DNA of 64,000 bases, taken from the NCBI RefSeq assembly GCF_048159605.1, contig NZ_JBLREB010000001.1:1984001-2048000 (forward strand). Reading direction: 5' to 3'. Shown piece by piece: positions 59,561 to 64,000 of the stretch; position 1 is the first letter of the stretch, and each line of letters opens with the position of its first letter. This DNA is from Ectobacillus polymachus. GTDB lineage: Bacteria; Bacillota; Bacilli; Bacillales; Bacillaceae_G. The notes beneath the pieces are model-generated. The model saw nothing but the letters and a program-made list of their open reading frames with translations, was not told the DNA's origin and searched no databases. The position numbers and the translations under genes are program-made.

Positions 59561-60328
59561 ATGAACTTTCTTTCTATTAAACAGGTATATCATGGATACT
59601 TTACTGAACAGCAAGCTAGTCTCGTTCTAGCTAATATAAATATAGAAGCAAATGAGGGAGAATTTATTGCTATTTTAGGGCCAAGTGGATGTGGAAAGAC
59701 GACACTCCTTTCCGTAATAGCTGGATTGCTACAGCCATTGCAAGGTACAGTTACGATAGAAAATGAGCTCGTTACAAAAACATCATCTAAAATCGGCTAC
59801 ATGCTTCAACAAGATTATTTATTTCCTTGGAAGACCCTTTTTGAAAACGTTGTAACGGGTCTACGAATTACCAAATCATATAATGAAGAAAGCCGTACAT
59901 TCACCCTTAACCTATTGAAAGAAGTTGGATTACAAGACGTAGAACATTTGTATCCAAGTCAACTCTCAGGCGGAATGCGCCAACGTGCTGCTCTCGTCCG
60001 TACGCTAGCAACTCACCCAAAGCTTCTATTATTAGATGAACCATTTTCTGCACTTGATTATCAAACAAAGTTAAAATTAGAAGAGCTCGTCTTTTCCTTA
60101 CTGAAAAAATTTCAAAAAACGTCGATCCTTGTTACACATGATATTGAAGAAGCAATCGCTATGAGTGACCGTATCTTTCTCCTGAAACCTAAACCCGGTA
60201 GAATGGCAAAAGAAATTATTATTCCTGAAGAGATACGAATCCTTTCTCCTCTACAAGCCCGTCAGCATCCTTCCTTTCTCCCGCTCTTTCAAATGATTTG
60301 GAAGGAGTTCGAAATCATTGAACAATAA
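59561..60328 (+). CDS. ytlC: ABC transporter ATP-binding protein YtlC
   Basis: A 255-residue ABC ATPase of the nitrate/sulfonate/taurine group. Walker A GPSGCGKTT (40-48), Q-loop MLQQDYLFPW (near 84-93), signature LSGGMRQR (near 133-140), Walker B LLLLDEPFSALD (near 154-165) and H-loop VTHDIEEAI are complete. It starts 12 bases after ytlA and overlaps ytlD by 11 bases, a tightly coupled operon. It powers import through YtlD. Confidence 0.93.
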   Translation: MNFLSIKQVYHGYFTEQQASLVLANINIEANEGEFIAILGPSGCGKTTLLSVIAGLLQPLQGTVTIENELVTKTSSKIGYMLQQDYLFPWKTLFENVVTGLRITKSYNEESRTFTLNLLKEVGLQDVEHLYPSQLSGGMRQRAALVRTLATHPKLLLLDEPFSALDYQTKLKLEELVFSLLKKFQKTSILVTHDIEEAIAMSDRIFLLKPKPGRMAKEIIIPEEIRILSPLQARQHPSFLPLFQMIWKEFEIIEQ

Positions 60329-61127
60329 TTATGATCTTTCTCACTTACACAACGCTTATAAGAAAAAAGAAAGAATAATCAAATATCGAATCCGATTCAT
60401 ACAATTGCTCATTCTAGCTCTATTCTTTTCCCTATGGGAAGTTGCTAGCAATGCAGCTTGGATTGACCCACTTCTATTTAGTTCTCCATCAAGCATTTTT
60501 CACCTTTTTGCTAGTAAATTACAAGACGGGTCCCTTTGGCCTCACATGTCCGTAACCTTGCTTGAAACATGTATAGGATTTATTCTGGGAACACTTCTTG
60601 GAGCTATCGTCGCCTCATTACTATGGAGTATTCCTCTTATAGCTAAAATTCTCGATCCATATTTAGTCGTTCTCAATGCTATGCCAAAGGTTGCACTCGG
60701 TCCCATTATTATTGTTATATTTGGTCCAAATGTGACTTCTTCTATTGCAATGGGAGTCATTATATCTGTTATTATTACGATCCTTGTTATCTACTCTGCA
60801 TTTTTAGAGGTAGATAGCAATTATATAAAGCTTCTACAAACATTCGGTGCAACAAAGTGGCAAATCTTTAAGCATGCTATTCTCCCCTCATCCTTCCCTA
60901 CAATTATTTCCACACTAAAAGTAAACGTTGGTCTTTCTTGGGTTGGAGTCATTTTTGGAGAATTACTAGTCTCAAAGCAAGGTTTAGGTTATCTCATTCT
61001 TTACGGCTTTCAAGTTTTTAATTTTACACTCGTACTCTTGAGTGTTCTCCTTACGTGCTTGTTTGCAGCAGCTATGTATGCTCTCGTAGCAATGCTGGAA
61101 AAAGCCATTATAAATAAAAACATATAA
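60318..61127 (+). CDS. ytlD: ABC transporter permease YtlD
   Basis: A 269-residue permease with about six membrane segments. The BPD transport signature around the EAA loop reads QTFGATKWQIFKHAILPSSFPTI (near 173-195). It overlaps the end of ytlC by 11 bases and completes the ytlACD importer. The N-terminal 25 residues are basic and cytoplasmic. It ends at a strong terminator. Confidence 0.92.
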   Translation: MNNNYDLSHLHNAYKKKERIIKYRIRFIQLLILALFFSLWEVASNAAWIDPLLFSSPSSIFHLFASKLQDGSLWPHMSVTLLETCIGFILGTLLGAIVASLLWSIPLIAKILDPYLVVLNAMPKVALGPIIIVIFGPNVTSSIAMGVIISVIITILVIYSAFLEVDSNYIKLLQTFGATKWQIFKHAILPSSFPTIISTLKVNVGLSWVGVIFGELLVSKQGLGYLILYGFQVFNFTLVLLSVLLTCLFAAAMYALVAMLEKAIINKNI

Positions 61128-61146
61128 TCCTTTTAAAAAGGACAAA

Positions 61147-61195
61147 AAAATGGATCGTTACAGAATGCTATTATCAACATTCTAACGATCCATTC
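61147..61195. terminator. Bidirectional terminator of ytlD and ytkD
   Basis: AATGGATCGTTA / TAACGATCCATT with an inner AGAATG / CATTCT stem lies between convergent genes. Confidence 0.85.
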
Positions 61196-61199
61196 ATTT

Positions 61200-61676
61200 T
61201 TACATAATTGGAAAACTCTTTTGCACTTGCTCTAAGCTGCGTACTAATACATCATCCCTCATAATAAAACTGTAACGTCTGTCATTTTTAATGAACTTTG
61301 GAATTTCATCTAATAGAATGGGTCCATTCGTTTCATCAAGATGCGTATGTTGTACTAGCTTATTAATAATGGCGAAGTATATGTTTTTAATGATAATCTT
61401 ATCTTTTCCTGACACCTTGTATTGACCAATATAATCGAGATGCGTAACGATTCCACCCGTTTCTTCTAGTACTTCTCTAACGGCAGCTTCTTCAGGAGTT
61501 TCACCTTCTTCAACTTTGCCGCCTGGAAATTCATAACCGCGACGTAGGTGCTGAGTCAACAACCATTTGTCGTGATAACGGCAAATTACCCACACATGCT
61601 TAGGGGTTTGAGAAAAAGGACAATCATCGAACGATAACTCCACTGTATTTTGGTAGTAATCTTTAAATATATACAT
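61200..61676 (-). CDS. ytkD: Nudix hydrolase YtkD (8-oxo-dGTPase / RppH type)
   Basis: A 158-residue Nudix hydrolase, identical in length to B. subtilis YtkD. The Nudix box GGKVEEGETPEEAAVREVLEETGG (residues 52-75; GX5EX7REUXEEXGU) is complete. The B. subtilis protein cleaves 8-oxo-dGTP and is also reported as an RNA 5'-pyrophosphohydrolase (RppH) that triggers mRNA decay. Cytoplasmic. Convergent with ytlD. Confidence 0.92.
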   Translation of the reverse strand: MYIFKDYYQNTVELSFDDCPFSQTPKHVWVICRYHDKWLLTQHLRRGYEFPGGKVEEGETPEEAAVREVLEETGGIVTHLDYIGQYKVSGKDKIIIKNIYFAIINKLVQHTHLDETNGPILLDEIPKFIKNDRRYSFIMRDDVLVRSLEQVQKSFPIM

Positions 61677-61920
61677 GAAAATGCGCTCCTAGTATAACGA
61701 ATTCTTACTGTGAATTGTAGCATATTCTGTAGAATCTGCCTAATAAAGCGAAAAATTCCTTATGTAGTTGTTTTTCTTTCATCTCCCTGCTGCTATCAAA
61801 GGGAGACCTATACATTTAGGGAAAGCTCCTCACCACTTTCACTTTACATGACCTTTCTCAAAGTCTTAAAACTGGGGCTTACCGCCCTTAAATTGTCATC
61901 ATTCATTTTTGCCTTGAAGC

Positions 61921-61970
61921 TAGGAAATATGCAGGAATATCCTATAAAAACATGACCTGCATATTTCCTA
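61921..61970. repeat. 15-bp perfect inverted repeat upstream of the luxS terminator
   Basis: TAGGAAATATGCAGG (61921-61935) and CCTGCATATTTCCTA (61956-61970) are perfect inverted copies with a 20-base spacer. Reading leftward they follow the luxS terminator; no gene explains them. Confidence 0.55.
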
Positions 61971-61978
61971 AACAAAAA

Positions 61979-62033
61979 AAGAAAGACTATTCTTACGCAA
62001 TTACAACTGCGCTGAAGATAGTCTTTTTTTATC
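61979..62033 (-). terminator. Terminator of luxS
   Basis: AAAGACTATCTTCAGCGCA / TGCGTAAGAATAGTCTTT arms run leftward into CTTTTTTT, just after luxS. Confidence 0.8.
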
Positions 62034-62043
62034 CATATATTTA

Positions 62044-62517
62044 TTATCCAAATACTTTTTCTAAGTCTTCTTTGTTTTGTGATAGCCAATAATTCATAAG
62101 GCGTTTTGCACCTTCTAAGTCGTGAAGCTTCGCTTGCCCACATTGCTTTACATTAGCTGCTGGTACTTCTGTAACCGTAACAGCATCACGCATTGTATTT
62201 TCAAGCAAATCAATGATTTCACGAACAGAAGGTGTTCCACTTACGACTAAATAGAATCCTGTTTGACAGCCCATCGGTGAAATATCAATAATGTCAAAAT
62301 GATTATAGTTTACGACATACTTTCGTAAATTATAAGCTAATAAATGTTCCAGCGTATGAATTACATCTGGCTTCATATTTTCTTTATTTGGCTGGCAAAA
62401 TCGAATATCAAATTTATTTACAACCCCATCGCTTCCTACTTTATGAACACCACAATGTCTTACATATGGTGCCTTTACAATCGTATGATCTAATTCAAAG
62501 CTTTCAACTGATGGCAT
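62044..62517 (-). CDS. luxS: S-ribosylhomocysteine lyase LuxS
   Basis: LuxS, 157 residues, cleaves S-ribosylhomocysteine to homocysteine and the AI-2 precursor DPD. The metal site HTLEH (His54, Glu57, His58) with Cys126 in KQCGQ and the catalytic Cys84 (PMGCQTGFY) are all present at the B. subtilis numbering. It belongs to the activated methyl cycle, downstream of SAM made by MetK in this window. Monocistronic. Confidence 0.97.
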   Translation of the reverse strand: MPSVESFELDHTIVKAPYVRHCGVHKVGSDGVVNKFDIRFCQPNKENMKPDVIHTLEHLLAYNLRKYVVNYNHFDIIDISPMGCQTGFYLVVSGTPSVREIIDLLENTMRDAVTVTEVPAANVKQCGQAKLHDLEGAKRLMNYWLSQNKEDLEKVFG

Positions 62518-62664
62518 GTCGTTCTCCCCTTATCTATCCAAAATTTATAATTCCGATATATTTAATATGATATAAAATTTTTCACAAATAGTAAAGAAAT
62601 TATGCCATTCGAATTTTGAATCCAATTTGTGCTATGATAGTTGTATTCGAAAGGAGCCTGTATT

Positions 62665-62901
62665 ATGAAACATATTCTTATTTCTATTATTCGTTTTTAT
62701 CAAAAAGCTATTTCGCCATTAACGCCGCCTTCATGCCGCTTTTACCCAACATGTTCACATTATGGCATTGAAGCAATTAAAATTCATGGCGCACTTAAAG
62801 GAAGCTGGCTTACGATTAAACGCATATCGAAATGTCATCCGTTTCATCCTGGTGGATTTGATCCCGTTCCAGAGAAAAAACATCATAAACATCATCATTG
62901 A
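62665..62901 (+). CDS. ytjA: YidD-family membrane insertion efficiency factor (YtjA)
   Basis: A 78-residue YidD-like protein with the conserved core RFYQKAISPLTPPSCRFYPT, CSHYGIEAI and CHPFHPGGFDPVP. It is thought to help membrane protein insertion by YidC/Sec, bound at the membrane through an amphipathic N-terminus. The start at 62665 (MKHILIS) has AAAGGAG upstream. It has a His/Lys-rich tail. Its last 7 bases overlap the convergent carbonic anhydrase gene. Confidence 0.92.
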   Translation: MKHILISIIRFYQKAISPLTPPSCRFYPTCSHYGIEAIKIHGALKGSWLTIKRISKCHPFHPGGFDPVPEKKHHKHHH

Positions 62902-63461
62902 TGGTTATATCCGTTTATGATAACTTCTAATTCCCCTGTTTTTGGATCAATTACCATTCCATGTACAGGGACGTCGGACACTAATAACGGATGGTTTTGA
63001 ATCGTTTCTACGCTATGTTTTACGCTATCTTGTACACTAGAGAAGCCGCGAAGAAATCGATTTAAATCAATTCCTGAATAGCGAAGCGTTTCAATCTTAT
63101 CTTCTGAAATGCCGCGTTCTTTCATCTTTTGAATCGTATTTTGTGCTTGAATACTTGACATACCACAGTCATGATGACCAACAACGCATACTTCAGCAGC
63201 ACCAAGTTCATAAACTGCAACAAGTATACTACGCATAATACTTCCAAATGGGTGAGAAACAATAGCTCCCGCTACCTTAATAATCTTCACATCCCCATTT
63301 CTGAAATTCATTGCTTTCGGAAGTAACTCTACGAGACGTGTATCCATACATGAGATAATAACTAGCTTTTTCTCAGGATACTTATTTGATCTCAAAGTTT
63401 CATACTCCTTACTTTCTACAAACCCCTTGTTAAACGTTAAAATATCATCAAGTAATGCCAT
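62895..63461 (-). CDS. ytiB: Beta-class carbonic anhydrase (YtiB)
   Basis: A 188-residue beta carbonic anhydrase interconverting CO2 and bicarbonate. The zinc ligands are Cys38 (SCMDTRL, with the Asp40-Arg42 dyad), His96 and Cys99 (GHHDCGMS). The length and order beside yidD match B. subtilis YtiB. Cytoplasmic. Monocistronic, with GGGGGAATAAAG before the start. Confidence 0.92.
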   Translation of the reverse strand: MALLDDILTFNKGFVESKEYETLRSNKYPEKKLVIISCMDTRLVELLPKAMNFRNGDVKIIKVAGAIVSHPFGSIMRSILVAVYELGAAEVCVVGHHDCGMSSIQAQNTIQKMKERGISEDKIETLRYSGIDLNRFLRGFSSVQDSVKHSVETIQNHPLLVSDVPVHGMVIDPKTGELEVIINGYNHQ

Positions 63462-63717
63462 TCTTTATTCCCCCTTGTTTTTATGTTCCCTTTAATATAA
63501 ATGAATGTCAACATGAAATATAGTATTGAAATGAAGTGTAACTTCCCTCATTAGAAATTTTACACTAATAAGGAATCACATAAAAATCATTATTCTAAAA
63601 AAAAAGACATAATTCCGTCGAATTTTCCACAAAACTTTGTAACAAATCCCACGTTAGTAGACCCCTTTTTCACTATAAAATAAGTATAGATAATAAAAAA
63701 GGAGTTGAAGTTAGACG
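63462..63717. other. Upstream region of the cytochrome bd gene
   Basis: A 256-bp AT-rich interval. GAAGTGTAACTTCCCTCATTAG at 63532 recalls the opening of the bcr1-like repeat, but is too degraded to call. A TATAAAATAAGTATAG stretch (63675-63690) may hold the promoter. Nothing else is supported. Confidence 0.35.
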
Positions 63718-64000
63718 ATGGATGTACTCTTATTAAGTCGAATTCAATTTGCAGTTACAATTTTTTATCACTTCTTATTTGTTCCTCTTACTCTTGGTCT
63801 TGTAATTCTTGTAGCAATAATGGAAACGCAGCATGCTAGAACTCTTAATCCACTGTATCGAAAGATGGCAGATTTCTGGGGAAAATTATTTACCATTAAC
63901 TTTGTAATGGGGATTATTACCGGGATTACAATGGAGTTCCAATTCGGTACAAACTGGTCTGAATATTCAAAGTATATGGGTGATATTTTTGGAGGGCCTC
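63718..64000 (+). CDS. ythA: Cytochrome bd oxidase subunit I (partial)
   Basis: The first 94 codons of a cytochrome bd quinol oxidase subunit I (CydA/YthA family); the window ends inside it. N-terminal features: LLLSRIQFAVTIFYHFLFVP with the heme-ligand-region histidine (His20), then FWGKLFTINFVMGIITG and MEFQFGTNWSEYSKYMGDIFG, as in CydA. In B. subtilis ythA-ythB follows ytiB. It should reduce oxygen with high affinity in the membrane. AAAAAAGGAG is 13 bases from this ATG, a long spacing. Confidence 0.88.
   Translation, partial: MDVLLLSRIQFAVTIFYHFLFVPLTLGLVILVAIMETQHARTLNPLYRKMADFWGKLFTINFVMGIITGITMEFQFGTNWSEYSKYMGDIFGGP

Larger units (their letters stand above)
61677..62043. other. Intergenic interval ytkD-luxS with relic repeat
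   Basis: Positions 61818-61892 (AGCTCCTCACCACTTTC ... AAAACTGGGGCTTACCGCCC) resemble the right half of the bcr1-like repeat in degraded form. The rest, apart from the inverted repeat at 61921-61970 and the luxS terminator, holds no feature I can support. Confidence 0.4.

Overview
The window is a low-GC Firmicute chromosome. It follows, gene by gene, the Bacillus subtilis ytcI - ezrA - rpsD - acsA/acuABC - ccpA - murC - sftA - ytoP - trmB - amyX - leuS - ytpAB - metK/pckA - luxS - ythA neighbourhood. Spore genes (SASP, Cse60, GerP-like), bacillithiol-type redox proteins and a roughly 155-bp bcr1-like intergenic repeat point to the Bacillus cereus group or a close relative. The species call is inference from synteny and repeats; no rRNA or tRNA gene is present.

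Layout. 1-5 kb: acyl-CoA ligase, SASP, EzrA, RefZ. 5-7 kb: free-methionine sulfoxide reductase and autoregulated rpsD. 7-11.5 kb: acetyl-CoA synthetase divergent from acuABC, its acetylation switch. 11.5-13 kb: a decayed defence island holding a structured 111-bp inverted repeat, a 49-codon PglZ-like N-terminus, an antitoxin with a nonsense-mutated RelE-type toxin, and a frameshifted, internally deleted PglX C-terminus. 13-16.6 kb: ccpA (no aroA beside it), ytxJ, ytxG, ampS. 16.7-29.4 kb: murC, pncB-type gene, sftA with a 45-bp tandem repeat array, ytpR/Q/P, DUF84 NTPase, ytoP, ytzB, ytnP, trmB, ytzH, ytmP. 29.7-40 kb: amyX, thpR, MFS, pepV, ytzE, ytzG, murJ, ytfP. 40-46.7 kb: small spore-type genes (cse60, two GerP-like ORFs, two basic peptides), ytwF, leuS behind a T-box, MFS, ytzC. 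46.8-54.6 kb: mnmL/mnmM, ytpB, ytpA, ytoA, PAP2 phosphatase, glycosyltransferase, bcr1-like repeat, DHA2 exporter. 54.6-64 kb: metK behind a SAM-I riboswitch, pckA, a SinI-like antirepressor behind a c-di-GMP-I riboswitch, ytlACD transporter, ytkD, luxS, yidD, beta-carbonic anhydrase, and the start of a cytochrome bd gene.

The most interesting signals are: (i) a c-di-GMP-I (GEMM-I) aptamer placed immediately before the Shine-Dalgarno of a 50-codon SinI-family antirepressor (58072-58397, minus strand), linking c-di-GMP to a biofilm regulator family; (ii) collinear BREX type 1 remnants around a dead toxin between acuC and ccpA; (iii) a family of bcr1-like repeats from complete to miniature; (iv) two unlisted GerP-like small genes, one with no canonical start codon; and (v) candidate cre sites at acsA/acuA, ccpA and amyX. 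Several independent RNA-level controls lie in this one window: S4 leader, T-box, SAM-I and c-di-GMP-I.
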